Shown here piece by piece: positions 22,161 through 36,849 of a stretch of DNA of 64,000 nucleotides. Made by a program: the position numbers and the translations under genes. The notes below the pieces were generated by a model. It searched no databases and had not been told where the DNA came from. It saw nothing but the letters and a program-made list of their open reading frames with translations. Within the stretch, counting starts at the first letter, position 1. Every line of letters begins with the position of its first letter. The stretch is from Coffea arabica (taxonomy: Eukaryota > Streptophyta > Magnoliopsida > Gentianales > Rubiaceae), in assembly GCF_036785885.1 (NCBI RefSeq), contig NC_092317.1:8558501-8622500 (forward strand). Reading direction: 5' to 3'.

Positions 22161-25100
22161 CTAATTCTCAAACATCCCTTCATCAGATAATCTGGATGAT
22201 TCTGTACCATTAACATGAGGCTGCTCAGACAATTCCACACTGGGGCCAGACAAGATGCTGTAATCAAAATCATCATCATCATCCTCGTCGTCACCATCTC
22301 CATCTCCATCCATGTCTTCTTCATCAAATTGTTCCTGTGTGTGTCCTTCGGCTTCCCTCTGCATTTTCTGCTTAATTGCATCTTCATAAGACATTTCATA
22401 CCAAACTGTACCCTTCCCAACAATAGATTTGTTATGGGCATCTTTCATCCGCTCCTGCTTACTTTTTTCTGAATTCTTTGGTTCCCCCCAATAGTCATAA
22501 CGATACAGAGGGCTGTCAGGATCATATTGATCCTTGCCAAAGTAGCTGCTGTCCACATACCGCCCAGGCTCATCTAACGGAAGCCCAAGGGCCTGACGGC
22601 TGTGAGAGCATAGAGCAAAGTATCAAAAATAGCAGACGTTAAGTATTTCTAGCATTAATCCTGATGTATATGAAAAACAAAAAAGATATACAAGATTGAA
22701 ATGAGGAAAGCTTCTAATAATTTGTCCCAGCCTCACCAGATGATGAAAATGTTGCAAAGTTAAAGAAAAAGAATATAGTCTGTGTAGCATCTATGCTATA
22801 ACAAGCTAAACAACAATTCTATTTTGCACAGTGGCTCTTTAACTACGAAAATCTTGATGATACTGATAAATAACCAAAAACTTATGTTCCAGGGCTCATT
22901 AGTGGCCGTATTCATGTGTATTCTTGGGCAGCATCAGTAGATAATAAAAGTGGATGTCCTTAACTACTAATTATTTTACAAACATGTATAAGCACGTTCA
23001 AAGCAATGCAAAATGACTCTTAGTTTACATCTTGACCACAAATAAGAAACAACATAAGAAGGATATCTGGTCATAGATGACTGCAAGTATGAACTATAGG
23101 AGAATCATAAAAAATTGCACTATATGGATGATTATTAGCAAATAGAAGTTGATGACAAAATATCCAGAAGTTAAAACAGGAAACAAATGTATGTGCCTCA
23201 GCAAATTGCTCTTTCCTATCCTCACCAACTTCCAAAGTGCCATAATCTCCAGCAGTTAAAATCCTCATGAGCAACAGGAAATAAAAGTATGTCTTTCAGT
23301 AAATTGCTTATTCCCTTTCAGCACCAATTTCCAACGTGCCAAGATCTTAACAACCAATAGCAGGCAGAATTAAAAAAGGAAGAAAAGGTAATTGACAACA
23401 AATATTACCAATCTACCTAATGTTGGTTAATGACCACATGTCATGCCTCATTGTCAGTAAGACAATTGGAGTTAGATGTGTTGCTAAACTAAAAGTAATT
23501 ACTATTAAAAAAAAATCCCCAAATTGGGAGAAGCTTGAGGGCACAATACAATAATATGGGGTATTTGGTACATTAGAAACAAAAGGATATTTCAAGCAGC
23601 ATATTCATGTATTCTAGAGACAGTCGTTCACAGAACAACCTGCACTCAAGTAAATATCATTTTCTTTTCCAAATTGGTATATACGCTACAATATCATCAT
23701 CTCCCAAAAATCTGAATAAAGGGAAGGTTGGTTGGAATTGACAAGCTATATAAAAAGTGAAAACATAATTGCGAGTTCAATTCAATGACAGACTGCTGAG
23801 TTTCATTTGACCCCCGTTAAATAACTTGTGCTAACTATGCCCTTTTGAGTGTTAAACTAATACTTTTAATGTGTTTGACATTTTGCACTCCAGAATAATT
23901 GATTCTGGGGAGTCGGAGTTAAAAAGGAAAAGAAAAGAAGGATATACCAGCTAATATCCCTAATCAGAGCCTCCCTTTCTTCAAATGATCGACGCCAATG
24001 GATAAGGTCGTATTCATCCATTTCAGCATTTCTCCTCATCTTGGTAACTTTGTACTTTTTTCCCCTCTCTTGTGCTTCCTTTCTCAATTTGTTATGGTGC
24101 TGCATCAACAGAAAAATAAGAAAGATCTTGAAAGGAAAACCTTTGCTTCATCAAACAAATTTAATTAAAGAAAATCCTCGTAGAAATACATTCCACCTCA
24201 TCAAAGTTCTTCTACATTGATTAGTATAACAACCAGGTGATGATAAAAGCACTAAGGAACATTAAGAGATGTTATCAGTTGTTTGCAAGAAGGCAGGCAA
24301 ATAAGAAGAGGTCAATAAAAAGTTGTTTGTCTATTAGGTGCCTTTACTTTTTTATAGTGAGAGAAAATCAAAGAGATGATATGCATCACCTACACAGCAG
24401 GACACAACAAAGTGAAAATCGATCTGTAAGGTTTCCATAAGTACACCTGGAAAAAAGGAAAAAAGAAAGCATGCTCCAAATCTGTTTAGTAGCAAACTGG
24501 AGCCAGTTCATATCTAAGTTGTCTCAGCAGTCTTGTATTAGAGGCCATAGGCCAAAAAGTAGCATCTTCAGTCAACCATTCTGGTTGACAATGCCTTAGT
24601 AAGACTTTTGAGAAATCCACAATGAATGCATATACATCCAGAGAGAATATGTTTGCACATGGTTCAAATTTCCCAATTAGTGGTTTAGACTGAAACAGCA
24701 CATCCAAAATCCTAAGAACAACATACAGATATTCAAAGCACATAAATCATGAAATCAATGTTATGGCAAACCTGACGCTCAGCAAATGCTGCTTCTAAGT
24801 CGAGATCTTTTACACTAGTTTTCTGCAACACGGTGCAAGCATGGTCAAAAATATGCATAACCAAGCAGACCACTTTAATATACAGAATAAAGGCTTACCA
24901 GAATCATTAATGGTAGTGTTCTTTTCTTGTAAACACCTTTGGCATACTGAACATTATGTTCTTCATCATAATCTTCATCATCACTTAACTCTGCCAACTT
25001 TTTGCCCTCATACTTTTCAGGATTAGCCTCCAAATCATCCAAAATCATCTGTTCCGCATTATGGATCTGCCACAGCTGCACCAAAATGATTGCATAACCA

Positions 25101-28100
25101 ACTCGAGCAGAAGTTAAAAATATCACATTTGCCCAAGTTCAAACAGCATTTTATCTAAGTGAAGACAGCAAGAAAAAGATTAATTTTCCACTGATAATGA
25201 GAAAAGATTAACTCATCAGTAATGTCTGCAGTGAACATCCTTGTGGAACAACAGGAAGCAAAAAATGGAGCAAAAGAGATTTTTGTCAGAAACTATATGC
25301 AAGTCCAACATTCTTTAGCAATCGATCCTAAAAGCCATGTGAAAAAATAAAAATAAAAATGAAAAAAGCAAAATAAAAAAGGGAAAAAGAAACAGTAAAA
25401 ATGCAGAACTTGTTAAAAATGTGATCATAATTGAAGAAGGTAATATTTTTAGCATTTGACCACTTTTTATCCAACTTATCAAAGATGGTGACTGTATTCT
25501 CATCACGGCTCAGGTACTTATGCTAAAGCAATGCTTATCACTTAGATGAGTTACTCAAGACTCGGCTAATAAATGACTAATGCATAAATGTTCAAGAAAA
25601 TAGCAGGATTACTATTTTAGCATAGCAGTAGATGGTGAAGCGGAGTTGTTCAGCTAGGCTGGAAACTTTTGTGCACCTTCATTCACTAGGAAACAAAATA
25701 AAATGCTACTATAAATCTGGTAACCATAAAAATCTGAATAAATGTAACCTGTATGGTATACCTCAGTTAAATTAACAGAGGAAATGTTGCGCCAATTAAA
25801 TAAAACTCTGAGATAGAAATCAACAGCAAAGGTAATTCAACACCTACAAGAGAAAGTTTTTTGATTTCTTCTATATTGTCCTTTTCTGATAATTAATCTT
25901 GTTTCAGTTACAAGTTAATCTACAGATGCATGGCACAAGTCAAACAAATTCACAATGCATTCAGCTCAACATGCCCCCAGATCCCATAAGTAAGGCATGT
26001 TGTATGAAAGGCTATTCTTAACCTTGCAGATTGGAAACCAGAATCTAGATGAAAACTTTCATATACTCTGCAAGAAAAATACAAGGAAAAGCCTGCTTTG
26101 GAGATAATTGAAACTTACTCGATCAACATAAGGGTGATTTGATATTAATGGTTCCTCTTCCACCTTGATGCCCGGATCTTTTCTAGGAATTGGAGCTCTT
26201 CCACAATCCCGCTGTAAAAAGGATGGACAACCAACTAAAAAGCATCAGATTAAACCCATATCCAGTGTTTGCACTGCAATTAAAATACTTCAGGCCCAAC
26301 CTACACAACTCAAATCTTATTTGTGAAGAAGGGATAATAAGCTTCAAGATGACAAATAACTTCTATCTTCCAAATCAAACTACTAACCAGGCTGTTATAA
26401 GAATGTCACAAAAAGTGCATGCTCATTTGATTTTTTAACTACCAAAGGAAAAAGAATGTGGCCATAAATGCCAACAAATTATCAATATATCAAGGTTCAT
26501 CTACAATTTTATTGAAAATAAGCTCAGCATCTCCTCCTGTCAACAATGTACATTAAGCTGCTATTTAAAGGAGCCACAAAGGCAGGTTTAAGTCTTTTTC
26601 ATTGTCTTCTTTCTTGAAAAGGTAGAAAAACTTATGTTGCCATGCCACATGGATGAATTAGCATTTAGAGATAAATATGCTAAAGCATCTATGCAAATAG
26701 AGATAGGCTAATCATAAAATACACGTGAGGTATCAGATGCAACTTTTCTGAAATTAAAATGGTACTCACACGCAACTCATCTGGATTAGTATCATCATCA
26801 CGGTGAAATATTGGTGGAAAATCAAATGTATTGAAGCTGAAAACAAGAGGACAAATGAATGAAATCAATCAGCCAGAGCACTTGGATAACCAAACAAAGA
26901 TTACCAGCAGGCATGGGAAGATTAATAAAATAACTAGGCAACGTAATTAAGTAGAATAAATCAAGCAATCTAAGAATGAAATATAAAAAGAAAAATACAC
27001 CCCAACATACATCAGATGGTCTATATTAGGGTCAACAAACCGCATCTCAATAGGGAACCTGAATCGGTAAGGATCTCTCTTTGCCTGCAAAACAGGCAAA
27101 ATTTTATTCAAAGTGAGATCACCGTCATTTAAAATGGGTCAGATATTATTAGGATATCACTTGAAAGGGAAAGTAAAATCCATGAAGTAGGAGTTCTTGT
27201 AAGACATTTCAAGTAGAATACAAAGAACCAAAATTTCATTTCTGTGTTCTTCTGTCCAGATAAGGTAAAGTTGATACTTAAGGAAAATGATCACTGAGTC
27301 ATGTGCAAGGAGCTTACATGGTGACCTTATAGTGGTCCCAGGACCTTAATACCAAAGCTGTAAACACCACAAGGATAATATGATCAACAAAAGAGTCCTT
27401 AAGGAATATGCATTTCTTTGAGAATTTTGAGGACACTAGTCCCCGAGAAAGACAAACGTGCTGACAAGATCCTTACTCCTAACCTCAACCACAGGACGTT
27501 ATAAGGCCATGAAAGGTACAACGTTCTGTAGGCAGGCTCTTGACACTCCAAGATGGTCATGATGATGATGCGTGATTGACAAAAATAGTGGTCAGACACA
27601 CAACAAAGTTTGCCTAAGACACATAAAGGAAGAGCTAATTATGATGTAGGATGAGTTGAAGTGAGTGATGTGATGTGGTACCCATGAAGCATGGAACAAA
27701 GGCCCATAACATCTACTCAGCTAAGCAAAGGCCCATACCGTGTGGCATCAAAAGGTCTCATCCAAGACTATGCAGCATGAACATTAGGTTATATTAAATT
27801 AACAGAAACCAATTTACACAACAATAGTGGGAAAATATCACTAATCCACTCCCAATTTGTGAGGCAAACCAAATAAGCCTATGTACATGTATGGAAGTGA
27901 AGCACATATCTATGAAAATAGATGATAATCTAAACAGCAGGGGAAAAGGAAAGGAAACAATAAACTCTAGTAGAAAACAAAATTATGAAGCCAGATCTGA
28001 TCATACATTATTGATGGAACCCGTAAAGAACCACCGTGAATAATTTCATATGCTAGGACTCTGAAAGGGGAAAACACTCACAAAAATGTAAATGCCCTTA

Positions 28101-31100
28101 AACCTAGTGATATAAATAGGAGCACCAAGTATCACTCACCAGAATTTCAACAGTCACATGCATACCAACTTTTATATGGTGGCGGATCCAAAACCAATCA
28201 TTACGTTTGATAGGAACCCACCTGCAACACATTTGGAGATGTAAATCTGGCAAGCATTTCCCACCATTAGCACACCAATTTTTTACAAGTCCGCCATGAG
28301 AACTCCATATATCTCTCAATTTCATTGAACTTTCAGGAACTATTCAGTTGCAACTGCTCATAGCTGTATGATGACATATCATAATCTCAGAATGTCCTAT
28401 GGGGTCATAACTCATAAATGCCATTAGAGTTGTGAGCATGTGTCTTACTGTGAGATGTTGTGGAAATATCAAGCAGCATTTCATTATTAGCGACCAGAAT
28501 CTTAGTCAACATAAAATTCCAATTTCCAGTTGGTGGTATCTTCTAATGAATGGGTTCAATCACAAGGCACAGTGTACATCACCGGAGAAGTACTTCTTTT
28601 CACACAAGATAATCAATGCAGAACTATAGACAGTTGAATTTTATTATGAAACAATATGCACATCAAACACAATAAATTGGCCAATGGCCCAAAAACAACA
28701 CTCACCCGTCATGGACACCTCCAATGTCAACAAACGCTCCTTGATAAAGGTGCACGCCAGTCACTTTACCAGCACAAATCTGCAAAAAACACTCCCAATA
28801 ACTGTCGCAGCTAAAGAAAACAGGGGTCCTAAGTGCCCTGACTCTAACTTCTTGGCATCTGTAAATAAGAGATTCTAACATGTATGCCAGCAATGCAAGT
28901 GCATCTAGCATGCTAAGCTATTTTGGCTCATAGACAACTTGCATCTGAGAAAAGCATGGGATTATTCAAGGAAAAGTACTTGCACAGATTTCTCTTTTTT
29001 GTTAAGTTTTATTTCCCTCCTTTGCTCAATATGACAAAAGCTAGAACATTGCCTTGCAGAGTACGAAATGTTTGAGAACAAAAACCTAATGTTGTTGGTG
29101 CAAATAAGTTTCTTGGCTTAGGGCTTGTATATTTAACATGTGAAACTAAGTACGACAAGCTTATACGGAAGTGTCATTTAGCTGATACTTTAGTTGCATG
29201 AACATTACGCATATCAGATGTTTACTCGTATATATCAAGTTTGATAGATGCAAGAAGAAGGTGCTCCATTTAACCTTTTAATTTAATTAAAAGGATACTT
29301 TAAAATGAAAAACACCACAAGATTTCAGAATTTGGACTTCTAATCTAATCATTCTGATGACAAAATAGATTGCCAACACTAGTCCAAATTTTTTCGGCAG
29401 AGCTTTGATATATACCTCCCCAACTTATCTGCGTCAGGTTCCTCTTCAGTTAAGATGATGTCACAAATTTCAAATCTTACTACTAGCTTGGCTTTTTTGA
29501 CTATTAACTTCAAGATAGAAATTGAAGCATTGGTTCAGTAATTGGCATTCTTCCAACCCAGCTGTGGAAGGAAAACAGAAGAGACTTGGAAGAGTCTGGA
29601 GATACTACAACCAGAAATCCTAAACAGTTTCTGAGCTGTAAATAAGCTCTTGACCCAAAAATGCAGGATTACCTACTGCTCACCACACAAGACGCCCCAG
29701 TCTGTGTCAAAAGGATCACTAATTTTATCCTTTTGAATCTAAGAGATCAAGAGAATGTACTACTAGTCCATACTGGAAAACTTGATGAGATGGCTTAGTC
29801 CAATGGTGCTCATAAGATGAGGACTTAAGGTATGAAATTATAGAAAATCACTAAGATTGTAGATTGTGAACACCACTTATACAATCAGTAATTGTATATC
29901 AAATTACAACTAACTATTCTTAGTCACCAAGTATCCATTAGAAAGAAATAGACCAATATTTTAGTCTTAGGGTTAGTAGAAGTATTGGTTTCATAAACGA
30001 AGAAAAAGACAAATATGCATGACATAAAAGCAACTTACTTGTCCTGGATAGTAAAATGGTAGCTCGTACTGCAAAAACAAAAGAACTATAAGTATCATCC
30101 ATACATGGCACCAGGATAAAGTCAAAAAGTACAATAAGAAAAACTAAAAAAAAAAAAAGATTAACACCATATCGTACCATCCCCTCCACATAATCCTTTC
30201 CCCTTTTCCTTCTTCCAGGATAGTAATCTTGGTCATGCTGCAGAGTCATAAGAAAACAATAAGTAATTTTTCTGAATCCAATACTTAGAAATATCTCACA
30301 ACTGATTTCTTTATCAATTTTTTGGCCACAATTGGAAAAGTGTAACATAGAAACTACAAATACGCAATACTGTGACAATATATACTTACATTGTACCTGC
30401 AAATTTACCTATTTGAGGGGATCTTACAACATAATTATGAAAAAGGTAGATGCAAACAAGCATCACATATACAACCAATATCTTAAAAGGATATATTATT
30501 TATGAGGGAAAATCAGTTCTGGTTCAAGAGAAACAAAAATATTGCATGTCAGGTCTATCACAAAGATACTTATCTGTTAGTCTGTATGTCACCGAGAATC
30601 GCATACTGATAACGATACTCGAGCAGGTAATGTACTTTTTCCATCATGTACTGAAAATTGCTACCTTCATTACAAGAACTCAGTGCCCATTTCCACTATC
30701 AGCACTCCTACCCTTATATTACACGGGTATTCAATTATGTTTCAATATTTACAACATCCCGGTTTCGGTACTACCAAACATGTATTAGAACCACCTAAAT
30801 AAAAGCCAAAAGTATTACTCAAAAGTCCATGGAGAGCAAAATTTTACACATTCAAATCCTGGGCTAATGCTCTAACAACTAAACAAGTTACGAATGTGAT
30901 CATGGTAAAAGCTATAGACAATCATAGACAGAGAAAATACAATAAAATCACAACTTCCACTACCACTACAGAAAGACAGGAGAATAAGATCAAAATTCAA
31001 CCTTGTAAGACTCCTCCTCCAATCTATCTTTATTTGCAGCAACCCACTCATTATACTGCTTCAGGAACACTTTATACCTCTCCAAACACATATCATCAGT

Positions 31101-31745
31101 TTCCTTCTGCGCCACCTCCTCCACCTTCTCATAGTCCACTCTGGTCACATGATGCAACTTGTGTGCCCCGCGTATGAACTCCAGCTCCTCCCTATCCACC
31201 TCCCAGCCGGGCGGCGGCCAGTCACGTGGTGGCACGTGTCTCAACACCAAAGGGCCAGCCCAGATAGTCTCCAACGGGTCAGGAATCTCACCCTTTATCT
31301 CGAATTGCTTCGCGTAATACTCATCTTCAGTCAATCCCATATCCTTAATCTTCTTATCTCTGTACCTTGGATTCAACATCTTGAAAGCCTCAACGGATTC
31401 AGGGTCTCGGAGAGGGACCTCTTCGCCTTCGTTGAGGGATTTCCGGGCGAATTGGCCTTCGGGGGTAAGGATTTCTTCCCACGGAGCCCATCCGCGCTCG
31501 ACCCAGTTGCGGCGCCGGGCTTCTTCCTCGGATTCTTTGTCTTTTGGGCCATATTGTTCGAGAAATTCCTCGTCTACCGGAAGCTCATCTGCGCCGTAAG
31601 CTAAGGTCATAAATATAGAAGGGGTTTTGGGTTTATGGGATTGGAAATTCGGGAGTTTTCTGCAGGGTTTAAGGTGGGTTTTAGGTGGGAGAAGGAGAAA
31701 TGGAGAGAGAGCGTAGGGGGTTTGGAGTTGGAGAAGAGAGTGCAT
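22161..31745 (-). CDS. PTAC10: PTAC10/PAP3-like plastid transcription protein (12 exons)
   Basis: Exons on minus: 31745-31002, 30237-30178, 30068-30039, 28779-28706, 28221-28140, 27084-27011, 26836-26770, 26211-26119, 25075-24899, 24822-24772, 24099-23948, 22599-22161. All introns are GT-AG and phases agree, giving 680 aa. The N-terminal 45 residues are basic, Pro/Ser-rich and lack acids until about residue 50, as expected for a chloroplast transit peptide. An S1-type RNA-binding fold lies at about residues 270-350 (YYPGQ, GAFVDIGG, WVPIK). Charged helical segments follow, then an Asp/Glu-rich tail near the C-terminus. In Arabidopsis this protein belongs to the PEP-associated set that plastid-encoded RNA polymerase needs. 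Exon 3 is only 30 nt. The ATG at 31745 is preferred because the upstream extension has no ATG. Introns 3, 5 and 11 exceed 1 kb. Confidence 0.88.
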
Positions 31746-34025
31746 CTTTTTGGATTTTTGGTGGGAAAGGGCGGGGAAATGGGTAGACAATAGTGTGGAA
31801 TGGATAAAGTTAGTTTAATTAGTTATGGATAGAGTTGGTTTAATTAATTAACCAGGAGGAATAATTTTTAATCAAATTTCCAAGCACATTAACTAAATAT
31901 TAAGTGTGTCTGGATAGGTATTATTTGCACAAAAATTTTTATTTGCGTACATCACAAATATATTTTTCATTCAACACGCTACAAATATATTGATTATTTC
32001 AAATAAACTCCTAACTGAATACTCATGAATTAACATAAAATAATAAAAAAGATGGAACAATTCTTCATTCGAATTCAAATAGACAACAAATGGTTGAGGA
32101 ACTCATGGATAAAGTTGAAATTGAATTTTTTTGAAGCTCAGGCTGTGCTTGTACCTCAAAATATGCTGAATTTTGAGCTCTGTGTATATGTTTTTTGGTG
32201 GCTAATAAAATGTATATTTGTGTAATTTGAGTGCATTCTATTCTATCCTTTTTCTTGATTTGTAAATGCTGTAATGATTTATCACCTATACTGATCAGCA
32301 TTTGGCACCAGAATGAATAATATTTCACAATCCGCATAGCAATTAAATTCATATCGATTATGGATTAATGGAAAAAAAAAATGATAGACCAGAGAACTTT
32401 AATTAGTACATCGTATTTGTACACTAGTCCTCCAGTCTTGAAATAATTTGGGATGCAATTGTTTGAAAAAAGATTAAAGAGTTTAAGGAAAGAAAATTGG
32501 ATTAACAGGAATTTCTGAGAACAACTCAATTTTTCATGATAAGAGGTGAATTATCGGTCCCCGGCACTAAATATATGACCAGAATAACCAGCCTCTAGTA
32601 TTTGAAGTTTATTAGGCATTGAGCTAGAGTTGGCAGTGCACACTTGACTACTTTTGAAGAGAAGAAAATCATTGTGCAGAAGACGTTATCAAGAAAATTT
32701 GTCAGAAACAAGCAACCTATAGTATTTGATAGTTATTGAGTGTGGAGAATGTCTTGAAGGCAATTGGTATGCAAGTGTTTTGGACAAAATTAGAGACGCC
32801 AATCATAAGCCAATTATGTTGACTCGTTCAAACTCGTCGTGATACTGATAAGTGAATTTGAATATGCAATGAATTTTGAGTGGACCTATTTAATTGATGG
32901 GCAGTGAATTGACTCGACTCGTCCATTTATATTCATTTAAAAATAATTATGCATTTGAACACAATTTTTAGCGAGTGCTAAGTACATGAATTTCCTACCT
33001 ATCTAATAATAATAATAATAATATATCATTATTTCTTAGCAAACAACATGCCAAAAAATTTATAAAAAAAAAAGTAAAATTTCAAGTGAATCATAAATGG
33101 TTAATTGAGTACACCCATTTATTAAATAGGTATAAATGAGTATATTTTGACCCATTTATTAAAAGGATATAAACGAGTTAACCCAATTATATCCATTATC
33201 CAATTATGACACTCAATTTTGACACCTCTACAACGTAACAAGATGTGTCTCAGTTTATAACTCGCATAAGAACTCTTCTTGATCCCTCTACTACTCTTTA
33301 AGGACTCCTTATTAGCAGATGTGGGAGATTAATTATTAAAAGATTAGTTGCGTTTTAATGGAATTTGGTCCAATTGAACAGAAAAAGTAAGAGGATTGCT
33401 AAAATGAGACCCCAATTCGTAGAAGATTGATCCATCATATTTGGCAGAAAACGGTATTTCTATTAGACTTTCACTTTAGTTGAAACGATAGGGAGTTAAA
33501 TTGTAAGTTTTCAAACCATAGGGAGGTAAAGTGTACATTTGGCAAACCACAGGAGGGTTTTTAGTATTTTACCCATGCTCAAATGCACGAAACATTCTTC
33601 CAAGGGTATGACTTATAGAGGGGCAATTTTGACATTTTTCGTTCAGACGTTAGTTTAGATGTTTTCCGTCAGACTTTCACTCTAGTTGAAATAACATGGA
33701 GTTAAATTGTAGGTTTCCAAACCATATGGAGGTAAAGTGTACATTTGGTAAATCACGGGGGATTTTTGGTATTTTACCCCAATACTAATACTCAAAGTTT
33801 GACAGGAGAATCCCAAAATCAAACCTCAATTGCATAACCAAATTCGCATACAAATCTGGTTGTTTTCCATAAATAATCACACTCCTAAAAGTTTGATAAT
33901 GCAAAACAAAAGAAAGTATTATAACCCTCGTGATAAACACGGAATCTCTCCAAGCTCATGAATAGGAAACAATATAACCCTCAGAAAAAACAACAGGGAT
34001 GTGGATCCTACTTCTTGCAAGATAA
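31746..34025. other. Intergenic between two minus-strand genes; direct repeat of MITE ends
   Basis: This holds the PTAC10-like gene's promoter side and the transporter gene's 3' flank. Segments at about 33471-33575 and 33678-33782 are direct repeats of about 105 bases, each ending in TATTTTACCC and containing the CAAACCA(C/T)A-type block. They resemble the terminus of the MITE at 14727-15163 and are likely MITE remains. An ATA trinucleotide run lies at 33006-33025. No gene is supported. Confidence 0.5.
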
Positions 34026-36849
34026 TCAAGAAAACAACTTGTAGTTTTTGGCTGACAACACTATCTCTCTCAATGCTCCAATGGGGGCTAAAACCATCAG
34101 CAGAAAACCAAGAATTATGCATATCTGAAACAACGAAAGCAAGGTTAGAAGATTGCAAAATCCGGAGAAAGAACAGAAAACTCACTACCAAGAGAGAGAA
34201 AGAAGGCCAACAAACAAGGAATATGATGATACTGACCCAATTTATGAACCAAGTCAAGCTATATTTTCTTGGTTTTCTTATGACGAGCCATATAATGCAC
34301 GGAAGCTGCAAGAGAATTGATGAAATTAGAGCAATTATTACCAATGAAGACAAACTAAAGAGTCTCTGTAAAAACTCCTCGTATATATACGGCAAGATTA
34401 GAGGTTTGTCACATGCTGAATAATAATACTTGTACAAAACCTTAGTAGTTGATTATCTGGTGAAAATCTGAACAGTTCTTCCTAAAAGTCTATGTCATGT
34501 GGAGAATAAAACTTATGGAGAATCTTAGTGGTTTGATTATCTGGTGAAAATCTGAATAGCTTGTGTAAAAATGTAGTAGTAATGAAACAAGTGCATTCAG
34601 AAATTCTTGAAAAAATTCAGAATTCATACAAGAAAAAAAGAGATGAATAGTATAGCTTACATAGTAAGTTGTTGGTGCAAAAGCAAACCCTCCAAAGAAG
34701 CCGAGAAGGGCACCAAAGAAAGGAAATGCCATCGCTAGTACCATTGTAGTGGCTGCATCCATTTAAAACAAGCAGTTTATTCAAGTAATCCCCACTTCTA
34801 CTGCTCAAGAATTATGGTATCTGAGATTAGCAAGAGGCAGAATTTAATTACTTGAGTGACTTACCAACATATGTAGTTCGAGTGCAAATACGAAGCAGTA
34901 GACTTGGTTTGATGCTCAACACTTTCACCAGAAAAGATTCCATCATGTCAAAAACTGGCATGGCAAATACCTAATTAATACACAAATGAAAAGCCTCATT
35001 AGAATCAAGTTATGAAAGGAAAATAAATTATTTTGGGGTAAATCAAGTGAACAAGATTGACCTGATAACTTCCAATCACATGAATGACAACAAACAAGTT
35101 AGCAGCTGCAACAAGCCAAACTGGTTTGTTCAATGAAATTAGGATGTTGTCCTCAACACTGTTTCCGAATGCCCAGTATCCAACAAATGCAACTGGGAAG
35201 TAACACAAGGCCACAACAATGTAGGCAACTACGACACCTTTCCACATGGGTTTCTTGGAAGGTTTCTCAGGTGAAGAAGGCATTGTTGCCTGAATCTCCA
35301 ACACCACATTATGACCAGCAAAAGCAAAAGCTACATCACCCAATGCACTCAGGAATTGGAAGACTTTCCCTGCATCGGTTGATGCCCTTGGAGTGTACTT
35401 CACATCTGGTTGAACCCCCTTCTTAACAGATGCCACCCAAGCTATAAAGGAATAACTGTTTGACAATTCGCGAATATTAGAGCAAAAATATGAGATTAAA
35501 ATGCAGCTATCGACATGCAAGTTTAAGTAGTGAACAGTTCATGTAATCCAACAGGCGAAAGAACATTAAAGTGAAAGAAAGGAAATAGTCTTTCCACTAT
35601 GATTAAGGTTGCAGCCTTGATTTTTCATGTCCTCTATCACACTTCTTGTGTCAAATTGTGCTAAAATTTATCTTACCCTCTTTTTTTTTCAGTCACAAGT
35701 AATTTCACGTGCAACGCTAGTTTGAATATTAATTCCATGTGACAAGTTAAGACATGACAAGGAAATGTAGAGAGTGGAGATCTTGAACTACTTCTCTTAC
35801 CACAAGTATTTAAAGAAATGAACTTGGGGAGGGAATCACCTGAAGGACATGACTGCAGCAGCAAGAGAGACACCTGCAATGGAATTAAAATTGGGAAGAT
35901 GGGAGAGAACCAAGTGAACTGAACCGAATATGGCGATAAAATAGGTGGTCCTGATGTGGCTACAGTTGGGGCAGACAAGGTCATGGAATTTCTGTAGGGA
36001 TTTTCCTCCAGTAACCATGTATACAATGTTGACTCCTATTTCCACCATCAGCTGTTGGGGTACAACAACCCATAGCCCTAGTTTCTCACCAAAAGCCTCC
36101 TGACCCAACTCATGGTACCTATCAAGTCTCCTGCCAGGCTCAGGTTCGTGCATTTCCACCATCTGCCATAGGGTATATAGGGTAATGACCCATGATAGAA
36201 TCATTATGGCAATTCCAGGACCCCTGAAAAGCACAACAACTGTAAATTAGATCCAATACTCATCAAAGGCCAAGGAAGCCTCTCAAAACCGTGAGCCCTC
36301 TGTCCACAAACTATTCATTTGAAAATCATCCTAGGACTGAAATTCCTATCAAGGGAGTTTCCTCATATATGTTACCATAAGTTAAGAGTCGACCTCTTGA
36401 AAAAGGAAACAGTTTACTAGTGTCGCATCTAGGAGAAGATATAAGATTGTAGAACACCCTTTGTCCTTCTTTATTTTTGTCTTTTGTTTACACCCTTCGC
36501 ACCCTTCCATGACAAGTCACAAGCATACAGAATCTTTATTACATAAACCCTAGTGCCAGCAAACATAAAAGCCAAACCTCCGCAACACTATATCGCATAA
36601 AGAAACGTCCAAAATAAACTAGTACAAATTTTTAGAAAAAAAAAATCCAAATCATAGTATTTTGACATACCATCCCAATTCAGACATGGCATAGGGGAGG
36701 CCGAGGACACCAGCACCAACCATAGCAGTAACGTTGTGGAAAGCAGAATAATACCATTTTGCATCTCTTGAGGAGGTTACAGGAAGCCAAGCATTGATAT
36801 CGTCATCAGCAGCTCTTCGTTTCTGCTCTGATGATGGGTTTCTTTCCAT
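34026..36849 (-). CDS. LHT1-like: Lysine/histidine transporter-like amino acid permease (7 exons)
   Basis: Exons on minus: 36849-36671, 36223-35840, 35455-35062, 34970-34865, 34752-34661, 34305-34237, 34124-34026. All introns are GT-AG and phases agree, giving 440 aa, the usual LHT length. The protein opens with a hydrophilic tail of about 35 residues, then the AAAP-family first helix with [11 protein letters not shown]. The long second exon carries the loop [19 protein letters not shown] and [11 protein letters not shown]. About ten membrane helices are visible through [14 protein letters not shown] and LPCIIWL to a C-terminal NYKLFS. LHT1-type proteins import neutral and acidic amino acids with protons at the plasma membrane of root and mesophyll cells. 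The exact paralogue cannot be fixed from sequence alone. No broken exon or lost residue was seen. Confidence 0.92.

Noticed and set aside
31149..31604. 151-codon plus-strand frame
   Set aside because: Antisense to PTAC10-like exon 1, whose translation matches the family.
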